In this document: piece after piece, positions 1 through 8,450 of the stretch | How the letters are laid out: each line of letters begins with the position of its first letter | Position numbering within the stretch: position 1 is the first letter of the stretch | Made by a program: the position numbers and the translations under genes | Assembly (NCBI GenBank): GCA_022449765.1 | Contig: JAKUPZ010000001.1 | Coordinates: 111,628-175,627 of the forward strand | DNA: 64,000 nucleotides | Source: Dehalococcoidia bacterium | GTDB taxonomy: Bacteria; Chloroflexota; Dehalococcoidia; Lucifugimonadales; Australimonadaceae | Reading direction: 5' to 3' | Notes under the pieces: generated by a model | Databases searched by the model: none | What the model saw: only the letters and a program-made list of their open reading frames with translations | What the model was told of the DNA's origin: nothing

Positions 1-631
1 CAACTGCTTCCTTGACTTGTTCTAGAGTATCGCACTCTACTTCTATTCGAATAGTATGCGCTGCATCTACTTTCGCTCGTTGAATCAACTGAGTCATAGC
101 TTCGCCACGTGTAGCCATCGCAGCGATATGATTATCTTTTATAAGTATGCCGTCACCCGTACTCATTCGGTGATTGTGCCCACCACCCATGCGTACTGAA
201 TATTTATCTAAGAGCCTCCAGCCCGGTACTGTTTTCCTAGTATCAATAACTTGCGCGTTAAGACCTTGGACTTTAGTAACAAATTCATTTGTTGCTGTAG
301 CTATTCCACTCATACGTTGAATGAAATTTAAAGCAGTGCGCTCTGCACGTAAAATGCTTTGCATTTTGCCTCTTATCGAAGCAATATAAGTGCCTTTAGT
401 CAGTAGCGAACCATCCTTTAAGTAAGTATCGAATTCAAGAGTGGGGTCTACTTGACGGAACACTTGAAGTGCAACTTCTAAGCCGGCTAGCACTCCATTA
501 GATTTAGCCATTAAAAGAGCTTCGCTCATTAGATCATCCGGCATTAAAGAAGAGGTGGGATCGTACGCTACTTCATCTTCTGATAACGCCATGTTTATAA
601 GCTGAATTGTACCGTGCCATAAATGAAGCAT
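1..631 (-). CDS. nadC: Quinolinate phosphoribosyltransferase, C-terminus cut by window edge
   Basis: Makes nicotinate mononucleotide from quinolinate and PRPP, with loss of CO2, in de novo NAD synthesis. About 210 N-terminal residues are visible; the rest lies left of the window. Family motifs seen are RTALNFIQRMSGIAT, DTRKTVPGWR, the GGGHNHR substrate-binding stretch and LIKDNHI. An ATG at 592 is possible, but the ATG at 631 adds 13 residues (WHGTIQLINMALSED) that match the usual N-terminal helix of the family, so 631 is preferred. No clear Shine-Dalgarno precedes either ATG. The gene is followed on the left by unseen sequence, so its operon is unknown. Confidence 0.9.
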   Translation of the reverse strand, partial: MLHLWHGTIQLINMALSEDEVAYDPTSSLMPDDLMSEALLMAKSNGVLAGLEVALQVFRQVDPTLEFDTYLKDGSLLTKGTYIASIRGKMQSILRAERTALNFIQRMSGIATATNEFVTKVQGLNAQVIDTRKTVPGWRLLDKYSVRMGGGHNHRMSTGDGILIKDNHIAAMATRGEAMTQLIQRAKVDAAHTIRIEVECDTLEQVKEAV

Positions 632-679
632 GAAATGATTGTACTGTATGTGCAATCATTATTGTGAAATATTACACAA

Positions 680-1969
680 TTAGGGATTTGCGGTGAGTAA
701 TGAGCCGCTCAATGACCATGGCGTGGTTTTAGTGATTCTTACTTTGCGTAGTTGACCTAGCTTGGCATCTTCACTTTCAAAGAAAACTAATTTGTCCGTC
801 CTGGTTCTTCCTTGCCACCTACCTTTGTTGTGGCCGTCAACCAAAATTTCCTCGACAGAACCAAAATAGGATGCATTTATCTCGCTTAGGATTGTTTCTT
901 GAGTTGCTTCGATTACTTTCAATCGTCGGTGCTTTTCTTCTTGCGTTACATCGTCAACCATTTTTCTTTGGGCGAACGTGTTTGGTCGCGTGGAGTACAT
1001 AGCAACATGTACTTTATCGAAACGCAAATCTTGTATTAGTTGTACGGAATCTTCGAATTGCTCTTCAGTTTCCCCGGGGAAACCAACTATTAAATCAGTA
1101 ACTATCGCGACTTCCGGTACAGTTGACCTTACTTTGGAGATTAATTCTCTGTATTGAGCGTTTGTATATCCTCTTTTCATGTTACGTAGTACTTCATCGT
1201 TCCCTGCTTGGAATGGAAGATTAATATTTTCCATAACATGAGGTAATCGGGCTACTGCATCAATAATTTTGTCGCTCATATCGTTAGGATGTGAAGTGAG
1301 AAAGCGGATTCGAGACAATTCTGGGACATCATCGTGTATTGATTGCAGCAGATTGGCTAAATCGGATGGTTCCTCAAAGTCGTGCCCATAAGAATCCACA
1401 TTTTGTCCTAAAAGAGTCACCTCTTTCACTCCACGTGCAACAAGCATTTTGCATTCTTGCACTAATTCATTGGTGCTTCTGGATATTTCTCGGCCTCTGC
1501 GATAAGGGATGATGCAGAATGTGCAGAATTTGTCGCATCCATGAATTATTGGGACATGCGTAGTCACTGAAGGGCTTCCTGGAACGAAGGGACCAACGCA
1601 GCCATCAGGATCTACTCCAACTTTATCCCCTACTAGCTCAATTAAAGGTTCAAATTGCTGCGGTTGCATAAAGAGATCAACGTAGGGGTATCGTTTTAAG
1701 AGATCATCTTTTTTGGGACCAACCATACAACCCATGAGCGCAAGAGTTTTATCGGGGAATCGTTGTTTCCAAGGCTTCAAAGAAGTTAGCATTCCAACAA
1801 CCCGTTCTTCTGCTTGTTGCCGTACAACGCAACTATTAAGGACAATGACATCTGCATCTTTTGGATCTTGTGACCATTGGAGACCAAGTTGCTCTAGCCC
1901 AGCGCCCATGCGCTCAGAATCTGCCTTGTTCATTTGGCAACCAACGGTCCAAATATGGTAACTAGTCAT
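680..1969 (-). CDS. miaB: tRNA-2-methylthio-N6-isopentenyladenosine37 synthase
   Basis: Radical-SAM methylthiotransferase that adds the 2-methylthio group to i6A37 of tRNAs reading UNN codons. The 429 residues show the standard order. The N-terminal UPF0004 domain carries C11, C47 and C81 for the auxiliary 4Fe-4S cluster. The radical-SAM core carries C145, C149 and C152 in HGCDKFCTFC, followed by IIPYRRGREISRS. The C-terminus is a TRAM-type domain (VDGHNKGRWQGRTRTDKLV). The tRNA-Ser gene lies directly upstream on the same strand. MiaB rather than MtaB or RimO fits the overall length and the motif context, but the three are related. Confidence 0.92.
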   Translation of the reverse strand: MTSYHIWTVGCQMNKADSERMGAGLEQLGLQWSQDPKDADVIVLNSCVVRQQAEERVVGMLTSLKPWKQRFPDKTLALMGCMVGPKKDDLLKRYPYVDLFMQPQQFEPLIELVGDKVGVDPDGCVGPFVPGSPSVTTHVPIIHGCDKFCTFCIIPYRRGREISRSTNELVQECKMLVARGVKEVTLLGQNVDSYGHDFEEPSDLANLLQSIHDDVPELSRIRFLTSHPNDMSDKIIDAVARLPHVMENINLPFQAGNDEVLRNMKRGYTNAQYRELISKVRSTVPEVAIVTDLIVGFPGETEEQFEDSVQLIQDLRFDKVHVAMYSTRPNTFAQRKMVDDVTQEEKHRRLKVIEATQETILSEINASYFGSVEEILVDGHNKGRWQGRTRTDKLVFFESEDAKLGQLRKVRITKTTPWSLSGSLLTANP

Positions 1970-2007
1970 ATGTTCTCATCGCTTTACTTATACGCTTTTG
2001 ATTTTAC

Positions 2008-2100
2008 TGGCGGAGGGAGCGGGATTCGAACCCGCGAGGGAGCTCATCACCCCCAACCCGCTTAGCAGGCGGGCGCACTAGGCCACTATGCGATCCCTCC
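2008..2100 (-). tRNA. tRNA-Ser(GCU)
   Basis: Class II tRNA with a long variable arm on the minus strand. The 7-bp acceptor stem is GGAGGGA with TCCCTCC, the discriminator is G, and CCA is encoded at 2010-2008. The anticodon stem is CCCGC/GCGGG with loop CTGCTAA, giving anticodon GCT at 2066-2064. The T arm contains GGTTCGAATCC. The extended variable arm and GCU anticodon together identify serine (AGC/AGU codons). Confidence 0.95.
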
Positions 2101-2176
2101 CTAGACGAATACCATACCAAACATAACAAGGTACTGCTATCAATTCAAAATAAGAGGAACTACCATTGGAGGTGCC

Positions 2177-2380
2177 ATGCGCGACTTAACCCATGAAGAA
2201 ATACTCTCTCAGCTACAAGCACTAGATCTTCATCCTATGGATGCAATTGATTTGGATGAGATTACCAATCGAGTCAATGCTATAAACCAAGCAATTAGCG
2301 GATTAGAGGATCCGGATGCAGATTTAATGGAGCCTGCTTTTGTATTTTGGTTGACGGAGGAAAACGATGAGCCTCGATGA
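2177..2380 (+). CDS. Small GatC/AtzG-like amidase partner
   Basis: A 67-residue acidic protein with one helical region (about 5-45) and a terminal EPAFVFWL motif. This resembles the short GatC-like/AtzG (DUF4089) partners that pack against amidase-signature enzymes, more than full-length GatC of about 95 residues. A strong Shine-Dalgarno (GGAGGTGCC before ATG) supports the start. Its end overlaps the downstream amidase by 14 bp, implying translational coupling and a complex. No gatB is nearby, so a role in tRNA transamidation is not supported by context. Assignment is by pattern and context only. Confidence 0.6.
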   Translation: MRDLTHEEILSQLQALDLHPMDAIDLDEITNRVNAINQAISGLEDPDADLMEPAFVFWLTEENDEPR

Positions 2381-3770
2381 ATTAACACTTCAATCGGCTA
2401 TGGATTTGTCTTCAATGATCACAAAGGGCGATCTTTCTCCTGTTGAGATCACACAGGCTTACTTGGCTCGGATAGAAAAATATTCGCACTTGAATGCCTA
2501 TATTACTGTCGATTATGAAGGTGCAATGAACGCGGCTCGTATTGCGGAAAAAGAACTTAGCCATGGATTAATTAGAAGCCCCATTCATGGTTTGCCTGTA
2601 GCAGTTAAGGATCAGTTCCACGTCAAAGGAATGCGAACGACACTTGGAGGTAACATTTACGACAAGATCTCTACCGAGGATGCGACCGTAGTTGCACGCC
2701 TAAGAGATGCAGGGGCTATTTTCCTAGGGAAATTAAATTTAAGTGAGTATGCACTCGGAGGAAATATCCAGCATCCTTTTGGAGTTCCGAAAAATCCTTG
2801 GGATATAACTCGCCAAGCTGGTCAGTCAAGTAGCGGGTCCGCTGTTGCAGTTGCCGCGTCATTATGTTCGGCAGCACTGGGGGGAGATACTGCAGGATCT
2901 ATTCGTGGCCCAGCTGCATGGTGTGGGATTGTAGGCCTGCGCCCAACTTGGGGTGCCGTAAGCCGCTATGGTGCCTTCCCTATGGCTTGGTTTATGGACA
3001 CTATTGGACCGATGACCAAAACAGTAAAGGACGCTGCAATTTTCCATTATGCGATTGCTGGTAATGATCCGAAGGATATTTATACTTCAAAAAGAACCGT
3101 TCTCCCTTTTGATCATACGCTGGGATTAAAAGGACTTCGAATTGGAATTGTGCGTGAAAGCCTAGATAACGGTATGGCTAGTGAACATGTGATCGATGCA
3201 TTTAATACTGCTATGGACGTATTTAGAGATGCAGGGGCATTGGTAGAGGATGCATCGTTGCCCCTATTTGAACAGGGAGGTTTGATTGCGAATACCTTAT
3301 CGGATGTAGAAGCTGCTCATACTCATAGGCATTGGTTGCGGGAGCAGCCAAATGATTATGATTTTGCGACGAGAAGAAGGCTCATGGCTGCTAGTTTAAT
3401 CTCTGGGGCCATGTATACGAAGCTAAGTAGATTCAGAATGTTAATGCGAAGGGATGTCATGTCGGCATTACATCAGTTTGACGTGATTGTTACTCCTGCT
3501 CAAGCTGGGGGGGCTCCATTAATAGCAAATGAGACCAATCTTACTTCGAAGGAAGCAGTCATTAGTCAATTTTTTGGGCTTAGGTCCCATAGGAGCCCAT
3601 TTAATTTGTCTGGTGTACCTGCGATGGCGATACCTTGTGGTTTCACTGGAGATGGAATGCCTGTAAGTATTCAAATTGCTGGACAACCGTTTGCAGAAAA
3701 TTTGTTATTTCAATTTGGCTTGGAATTTCAAAATCGAACAGATTGGCATTTGCAGAGGCCTGATCTGTAG
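2367..3770 (+). CDS. Amidase-signature family hydrolase (GatA/AtzE-like)
   Basis: Hydrolyses a C-N amide bond using a Ser-cisSer-Lys triad. The 467 residues carry K81 (PVAVKDQ), cis-Ser S154 in QSSSGSA and nucleophile S178 in GDTAGSIRGP, with the same spacing as GatA. The usual GG before the serine loop is AGQ here. The overlapping small upstream gene suggests a heterodimer. A GatCAB role would need gatB, which is not in this window. Biuret/allophanate-type or other small-amide hydrolysis is an alternative, but the substrate cannot be read from sequence. Confidence 0.8.
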   Translation: MSLDELTLQSAMDLSSMITKGDLSPVEITQAYLARIEKYSHLNAYITVDYEGAMNAARIAEKELSHGLIRSPIHGLPVAVKDQFHVKGMRTTLGGNIYDKISTEDATVVARLRDAGAIFLGKLNLSEYALGGNIQHPFGVPKNPWDITRQAGQSSSGSAVAVAASLCSAALGGDTAGSIRGPAAWCGIVGLRPTWGAVSRYGAFPMAWFMDTIGPMTKTVKDAAIFHYAIAGNDPKDIYTSKRTVLPFDHTLGLKGLRIGIVRESLDNGMASEHVIDAFNTAMDVFRDAGALVEDASLPLFEQGGLIANTLSDVEAAHTHRHWLREQPNDYDFATRRRLMAASLISGAMYTKLSRFRMLMRRDVMSALHQFDVIVTPAQAGGAPLIANETNLTSKEAVISQFFGLRSHRSPFNLSGVPAMAIPCGFTGDGMPVSIQIAGQPFAENLLFQFGLEFQNRTDWHLQRPDL

Positions 3771-3825
3771 AAAAACTCGTTTTAGTTGTTCGTATGTATA
3801 GCACAATGCTATCCTCGACATGTGT

Positions 3826-3901
3826 GGGCCTGTGGCGCAGTTGGGAGCGCGCCTCAATGGCATTGAGGAGGTCGGGGGTTCGAATCCCCCCAGGTCCACC
3901 A
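3826..3901 (+). tRNA. tRNA-Ala(GGC)
   Basis: A 76-nt cloverleaf. The acceptor GGGCCTG pairs with CAGGTCC, the discriminator is A and CCA is encoded at 3899-3901. The anticodon stem is CCTCA/TGAGG with loop ATGGCAT, anticodon GGC. The T arm is GGGGGTTCGAATCCCCC. A candidate -35/-10 pair (TTGTTC, about 17 nt, CTATCC) lies just upstream. A short T-rich run follows at 3905-3911. Confidence 0.95.
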
Positions 3902-3921
3902 ATTCTTTTTTCTGAGGCAGC

Positions 3922-4512
3922 ATGAGCCTTCCAATTTATTGCCCTCGTTGCGGATCATTACTTTCAAACAAATACGAAGGCGGTAAGCAGCGTCCTGCAT
4001 GTGACTCACCTGGGTGTGGATACTTTCATTTCACGGATGTCTCGATTGGATGTGGTGCAGTAGTAATACATGAAGGACGAGCATTATTGATTCAACGAGG
4101 ACTTGAACCTGGACGTGGTAATTGGCAAATACCAGGTGGGTATGTGGAGGACGATGAAGAGATAGCATCAGCAGTTGAGCGAGAAGTATTTGAAGAAGCT
4201 GGAATTAAGGCTAATGTCGAGAAAGTTATTGGATTTCGGCATTCAGCTAATCTAAATGGCTTGTCATCTCCGAACTTATATGTGGTATTTAGGTTGAAAC
4301 ATTTATCAGGAGAACCTCGTTTCGATGGCGAAGAAACAATTGATGCCGGGTATTTTTCAATGAGCGAAATAGAAAATAAGCAAGGGATACAAACTCTATC
4401 CCTGTGGGCTATCAAATTAGCTTTTACCAGTGATCGCAATATGGGGTTTGTATCGCAAGATTCCTTTTTTGAACCTAGGGCTGGAAGGACAGTATTTGGT
4501 ATTGAAAGCTAA
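3922..4512 (+). CDS. NUDIX hydrolase with N-terminal zinc ribbon (NudC-like)
   Basis: Hydrolyses a nucleoside-diphosphate-linked substrate. Residues 7-32 form a Cys4 zinc ribbon (C7, C10, C27, C32). The Nudix box GX5EX7REVFEEAGI is intact (GGYVEDDEEI...REVFEEAGI, about residues 74-97). At 196 residues it lacks the extra N-terminal domain of E. coli NudC, so NADH specificity is not established. It starts 20 bp after tRNA-Ala with a GAGG ribosome-binding site. Its last 4 bp overlap the convergent methyltransferase gene. Confidence 0.82.
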   Translation: MSLPIYCPRCGSLLSNKYEGGKQRPACDSPGCGYFHFTDVSIGCGAVVIHEGRALLIQRGLEPGRGNWQIPGGYVEDDEEIASAVEREVFEEAGIKANVEKVIGFRHSANLNGLSSPNLYVVFRLKHLSGEPRFDGEETIDAGYFSMSEIENKQGIQTLSLWAIKLAFTSDRNMGFVSQDSFFEPRAGRTVFGIES

Positions 4513-5285
4513 GTTGACTTAGCGACCCAGATTAAGTCATCTGAATCATTTGTTACAGGTCCCAAGTCAAAATCACCATATACCTCAAGGATGGATAGCC
4601 CAGATAAAGCAAATAAATGTTCCATTTCATATTGGAAAGAATATCGTTGGGGATAATCCCTATAAATTCTTTTATTAACTACTCCCTCTTCATCGAGGTA
4701 CTCAATAATTAGCCTGATATCATTGATTTGCGTGAGTTGATCCCATTCATTCATACCCCAGACAACTATAGTGCCCCCTTCTTTGCGACTTACGTCCATC
4801 AGATGGATCGGGGTGTCGACGCTATGCTTATCGGCTAATTGTTCGATATCAGGGTTGAAGGTATCCATTACAAGTAAACCATCAGCAATCAGATGTTTGC
4901 GGATATTGTTTAAAGCTTTCTTTTGATCCACAGGATTAAGAACGCTTTGGAAAGAACGATAAGGTAAAATTATTAGCGCGAAACGTTCAGCAAGTTCTAA
5001 ATCAAGTATATCTCCAGTCTGAAATATACACGTAGTAGATAATCCGAGTTTAGCGGCTTTACTATTGGCGAGTTCAATCATCTTAGGAGATACATCAATC
5101 CCTACCACATCAATACCTTGGGAAGCTATAGGGATACTGATTCGACCAGTGCCAGCACCTAATTCAAGTACAGGTCCACCTGTGGATTGTGCCTGACTAA
5201 CGTAGAAAGGGATATCATGGGTTAATTCCGCGTAAACTTCATCATAAATACCAGCCCAGTCATCGTATGGAAATTCAAATGTCAT
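4509..5285 (-). CDS. Class I SAM-dependent methyltransferase
   Basis: A 258-residue Rossmann methyltransferase. Motif I is VLELGAGTGRIS (about 39-50), followed by VVGIDVSPKMIELA and a motif IV region LIILPYRSF. The protein opens with the typical YDDWAGIYDEVY lid helix of the Methyltransf_25/11 families. The substrate is not predictable. The gene lies 20 bp downstream of ruvA on the same strand, and its stop overlaps the convergent NUDIX gene by 4 bp. It may share the yebC-ruvC-ruvA transcript. Confidence 0.8.
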   Translation of the reverse strand: MTFEFPYDDWAGIYDEVYAELTHDIPFYVSQAQSTGGPVLELGAGTGRISIPIASQGIDVVGIDVSPKMIELANSKAAKLGLSTTCIFQTGDILDLELAERFALIILPYRSFQSVLNPVDQKKALNNIRKHLIADGLLVMDTFNPDIEQLADKHSVDTPIHLMDVSRKEGGTIVVWGMNEWDQLTQINDIRLIIEYLDEEGVVNKRIYRDYPQRYSFQYEMEHLFALSGLSILEVYGDFDLGPVTNDSDDLIWVAKST

Positions 5286-5305
5286 TGCTTACTCACTGTA
5301 AGATA

Positions 5306-5908
5306 TTATTGCGATGAGCCCATTCTTTGGAGCGCACGTTTGACACGTTCATCATTAGGAAGATTAGGATCGCGCTCAACGGACAGAGCTTGCCTTGCTT
5401 CAATTCCGGAGTAACCTAGTGCCATTAGCCATTGCAAAGCTGCATCGGTTTCCACGCGCGCTTCTTGAGGAATTGAGGAAAGCGGAATTTCTATTTCTTT
5501 TTCTAGCTTTTCTTTTAATTCAAGAATTATTCGTTCTGCAGTTCTTTTGCCTACTCCTTGGGCTCTCGAAATTGAAGTCGCATCGCTTGAAATAATTGAA
5601 CTAGCTAATGCAGAAGGTTCGAGTGCACTTAACACTGCTAAGGCTGCCTTCGGCCCAACCTGGCTGACACCAATGAGCATTTGGAAAAGCTTTTTGCCCT
5701 GCTCGGTTGTGAATCCATACAATTGAAGATCGTCTTCTCTGACGACTAAGTGTGTCAGGAGTTTTACATTTTCTCCAATATCAGGTAAGGCTTTGATATT
5801 AGTTGCGGGAACATTTGCTTGTAAGATAAACCCATTCCCTACTCGTATAAGTACCGAATCGGCAGACTTTGATTCAATGATTCCTTCAATCCCTGAAATG
5901 ATACTCAA
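5306..5908 (-). CDS. ruvA: Holliday junction DNA helicase subunit RuvA
   Basis: Binds Holliday junctions as a tetramer and recruits RuvB for branch migration. The 200 residues show the N-terminal OB fold (ISGIEGIIESK, YLL-type strand around GFILQANVP), helix-hairpin-helix motifs (GVSQVGPKAALAVLS and GVGKRTAERIILELK) and the C-terminal RuvB-binding helices (LQWLMALGYSGIEARQAL). The start overlaps the end of ruvC by 4 bp. ruvB is not adjacent. Confidence 0.95.
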   Translation of the reverse strand: MSIISGIEGIIESKSADSVLIRVGNGFILQANVPATNIKALPDIGENVKLLTHLVVREDDLQLYGFTTEQGKKLFQMLIGVSQVGPKAALAVLSALEPSALASSIISSDATSISRAQGVGKRTAERIILELKEKLEKEIEIPLSSIPQEARVETDAALQWLMALGYSGIEARQALSVERDPNLPNDERVKRALQRMGSSQ

Positions 5909-6405
5909 TTGCGCTCCACTAATTGCCTGTAACGGTTTTGGTAAATATGACAGAGTGCTATAGCAATAGCATCAGATGCGTCTTCAGGCATTTCTTCTTC
6001 CCCTAGTCCTAGCAAAACCCGTACAGAATGTTGTACTTGCAGCTTGGACCCCGCGCCGTAATTTGCGACTGTACTTTTTACATTTGTCGGAGCGTAACGG
6101 TATATGGACATTTCATTTTGAACAGCTAAAAGTAAAGCAATTGATTGAGCCTGACCTACTGTAACCGCGGACTTAGCACCACGAGTAGGCGCAACGAAAG
6201 GCTCTTCAATTGCGAGGACGTCTGGTTTCCATTCTTCAATGATATCGTGCAATCCTGAATATAATATTCCGAGACGGTTGGCGACTTCTTTTGAGGGCCC
6301 ACCTTTTACTACACCCCAAGTCAAACATTGAAGCGCCTCGTTATTTTGGTCTATTACGCAGTAACCCAAAATCTTAGTTCCAGGATCTACCCCAAGTATC
6401 CGCAT
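5905..6405 (-). CDS. ruvC: Holliday junction endonuclease RuvC
   Basis: Resolves Holliday junctions by symmetrical nicking. The four acidic catalytic positions are present: D7 in LGVDPGT, E67 in LAIEEPF, and the paired aspartates in EDASDAIAIA. An open frame extends upstream to 6426, but family proteins begin at MRILGVDPG, and the ATG at 6405 gives a 166-residue protein of normal length. It lies between yebC and ruvA in the classical yebC-ruvC-ruvA order. Confidence 0.93.
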   Translation of the reverse strand: MRILGVDPGTKILGYCVIDQNNEALQCLTWGVVKGGPSKEVANRLGILYSGLHDIIEEWKPDVLAIEEPFVAPTRGAKSAVTVGQAQSIALLLAVQNEMSIYRYAPTNVKSTVANYGAGSKLQVQHSVRVLLGLGEEEMPEDASDAIAIALCHIYQNRYRQLVERN

Positions 6406-6474
6406 CTTGTTCCCTAAGCCAATCATATATGACTCATTTTATGGTTAAGCTACTGATCGGGGAATCTGTCGGAG

Positions 6475-7236
6475 TCACATATTGCCGTACTTTTCTAGCG
6501 CTTCTTCACTGAAATCTGCATTTGTGAAAACTTGCTGAATGTCCTCAAGCTCTTCGATATTGTCTAATAGACGGAGTGCTTGAGTCGCATGTGCATTCTC
6601 TAATTGCACAATAGCATTGGGAATCATGGTTACATGTGCTTGTAGAAGCTCTAATCCAGATTCTTTTATTACACTTATTATTGACTCAAGCGCGGAAGGC
6701 TCTCCGGTTATTTCTAAGAGTCCACTGTCAATTTTGAAATCTTCCGCACCTGCATCGATGGCAGATAGGGCAAGATTTTCAGATTGCTCATCAGTTAATC
6801 CTTCAACGCTGACCAAGGATTTACTTTCAAACATCCAAGCTACCGAACCTGCTTCGCCAAGGTTGCCCCCACCTCGACTGAAGACGGTGCGAATATTTGA
6901 CGCGGTCCTGTTCCTGTTATCAGTCAGGGCCTTAACCATTATTGCTGCACCTCCTGGGGAGTAGCCTTCATACACGATTTCTTCAAATACAGAGCCGTCA
7001 CTTCCTATCCCAAGTCCTTTTTTTACAGCTCTATCGACGTTGTCAGCAGGCATGTTCGCTGCTCGGGCTTTATCTATCATCAAACGAAGACGGAAATTCA
7101 TGTCAGGGTCTCCACTTCCACCTTCTCTAGCCGCTACTGCAATATCTCTCGCAATTTTAGTAAATAGAGCACCTTTTTTGGCATCAAGTGCTGCTTTTTT
7201 GTGTTTGATTGTTGACCATTTTGAATGACCGGACAT
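6475..7236 (-). CDS. yebC: YebC/PmpR/TACO1 family protein
   Basis: Family members bind DNA or act as ribosome-associated translation activators. The 253 residues begin with the signature MSGHSKWSTIKHKKAALDAK and contain the conserved NIRTVFSRGGGNLGEAGSVAW block. An AAGGGG ribosome-binding site precedes the ATG. Its position ahead of ruvC-ruvA is the usual bacterial arrangement. Which activity applies here cannot be told from sequence. Confidence 0.93.
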   Translation of the reverse strand: MSGHSKWSTIKHKKAALDAKKGALFTKIARDIAVAAREGGSGDPDMNFRLRLMIDKARAANMPADNVDRAVKKGLGIGSDGSVFEEIVYEGYSPGGAAIMVKALTDNRNRTASNIRTVFSRGGGNLGEAGSVAWMFESKSLVSVEGLTDEQSENLALSAIDAGAEDFKIDSGLLEITGEPSALESIISVIKESGLELLQAHVTMIPNAIVQLENAHATQALRLLDNIEELEDIQQVFTNADFSEEALEKYGNM

Positions 7237-7299
7237 TTAAAACCCCTTTGTTCTAAATTTTACAGATTACAATCAGTACCTTAATGGTTGATTAGTATA

Positions 7300-7872
7300 T
7301 TAAATTTTTTTGGTTAATTTTGCTTTTGTTTTTTTAGATTTAAGTTTTTTGGGCACATTGCTTCGCCATTCAAGGCCTTCCGGCAGTGAAATTTTCATCA
7401 TGTTTGTGTTTACATCGACCATAAGAATTACATTCGCGACAGCGGGTATTAAAAGCTCGTTCTTATCATCTGTCACTACGTACACATCATTAGCTCCAGT
7501 ATTCAATATCTCCGAAATGTTACCTAGTAGAACGCTATTCTCATCCAGTACGCTCATTCCTATTAATTGGTAATGGTAATAAGTATCAATTGGCAGTTTG
7601 GGGATTGCAGCAGTTTCTACGGAAATCGCGGAACCTTGTAAGTCACTTGCTTTTTGCCTAGTGGTTACACCTTCAAGGGACAGCAGGAGGTACTTTGGGC
7701 TGATTTCCTGTGAATTTGTGACGGTAAATGCTTGATCTGCAATACTAATGGACGCATTTATTTGAAACCGATTTGGATTGTCGGAATCGGTTTCAATTCT
7801 TATTTGTCCTTTAATCCCGTGAGGACTTACCACTTTGCCAACAATTACTTTTGTGGAATCTTTGTTTATCAA
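7300..7872 (-). CDS. rimM: 16S rRNA processing protein RimM
   Basis: Assists 30S head maturation and binds S19. The N-terminal RimM domain is recognisable (VGKVVSPHGIKGQIRIETDSDNP) and is followed by a PRC-barrel (YYHYQLIGMSVLDENSVLLGNISEI...NDVYVVTD). The C-terminus is a lysine-rich tail (KKLKSKKTKAK). It lies downstream of rpsP and khpA in the standard rpsP-khpA-rimM order. The usual trmD and rplS do not follow. Confidence 0.92.
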   Translation of the reverse strand: MINKDSTKVIVGKVVSPHGIKGQIRIETDSDNPNRFQINASISIADQAFTVTNSQEISPKYLLLSLEGVTTRQKASDLQGSAISVETAAIPKLPIDTYYHYQLIGMSVLDENSVLLGNISEILNTGANDVYVVTDDKNELLIPAVANVILMVDVNTNMMKISLPEGLEWRSNVPKKLKSKKTKAKLTKKI

Positions 7873-7894
7873 GAATTAATGCTAAAAAGGAGAT

Positions 7895-8122
7895 CTATAC
7901 GATTTCTAGATTGGCGCGCGTGTCTTCTTTCACTGCGGCAACTCTAACAAGAACGCGCATCGCTTGCGCGACTCGACCTTGGCGGCCTATTACTTTGCCT
8001 TTGTCATCTTCATGAACCTCAAGGCGTATGTATATCTGGCCATCCTCTTCTTCTTCCGTAACTTTTACGTCTTCTGGATGGCTTGCAATTGCTTTTGCGA
8101 TGTATTCGACCAATTCTTTCAT
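7895..8122 (-). CDS. khpA: KH-domain RNA-binding protein KhpA
   Basis: A 75-residue single KH domain with the GxxG loop in GKVIGRQGRVAQAMR. Family members bind RNA, often with KhpB/Jag, and affect cell-wall and division genes. The gene lies 2 bp after the rpsP stop and ahead of rimM, the normal context. Start and length agree with the family. Confidence 0.92.
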   Translation of the reverse strand: MKELVEYIAKAIASHPEDVKVTEEEEDGQIYIRLEVHEDDKGKVIGRQGRVAQAMRVLVRVAAVKEDTRANLEIV

Positions 8123-8124
8123 AT

Positions 8125-8376
8125 TTAACCGGCTTTTTCTACCAGCCCTTGGGACTGCAGAATACGTCCTACCGTCTCTGACGGCTGCGCTCCAACACTC
8201 AACCAGTGTTTAGTTTTGTCTTGGTCTAACACTACTGTAGGAGGATTAGTAAGAGGGTCGTAATGCCCAACTTGATCCACGAAATTTCCGTCTCGAGGGG
8301 CACGCACGTCCGCAACTACAATTCTGTAGCTTGGCCTTTTTTTCTTACCGACTCTACGTAGACGAATCCGGAGCAT
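8125..8376 (-). CDS. rpsP: Ribosomal protein S16
   Basis: 30S assembly protein. The sequence LRIRLRRVGKKKRPSYRIVVAD and PRDGNFVDQVGHYDP is diagnostic. An upstream in-frame TTG at 8382 would add two residues, but GGAGG is spaced 9 nt from the ATG at 8376 and only 3 nt from the TTG, so 8376 is the start (83 residues). It is the first gene of rpsP-khpA-rimM. Confidence 0.95.
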   Translation of the reverse strand: MLRIRLRRVGKKKRPSYRIVVADVRAPRDGNFVDQVGHYDPLTNPPTVVLDQDKTKHWLSVGAQPSETVGRILQSQGLVEKAG

Positions 8377-8404
8377 ATACAACCGCCTCCATTAAATTAG
8401 AATA

Positions 8405-8433
8405 ATGTTAGTAGATTCTAACACAGCTGTAAA
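8405..8433 (-). promoter_or_regulatory. Candidate promoter of rpsP-khpA-rimM with inverted repeat over -10
   Basis: On the minus strand, TTTACA (8433-8428), a 17-nt spacer and TAACAT (8410-8405) give a reasonable sigma-70-like promoter 30 bp before the rpsP start. A perfect 6-bp inverted repeat TGTTAG/CTAACA (8406-8411 and 8418-8423, 6-nt gap) covers the -10 and part of the spacer and could be an operator. Both are pattern reads without experimental support. Confidence 0.35.
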
Positions 8434-8450
8434 AATAGTTTTATCAATGC

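Noticed and set aside
2177..3770. Calling the pair gatC-gatA of the glutamyl-tRNA amidotransferase
   Set aside because: The small protein is too short for typical GatC, gatB is absent nearby and the serine loop departs from GatA, so only a family-level call is made.
3705..3923. A 72-codon minus-strand open frame with a GGFEPPTSSMPL-type peptide
   Set aside because: It reads through the reverse of tRNA-Ala(GGC). Such peptides are a well-known artefact of tRNA genes.
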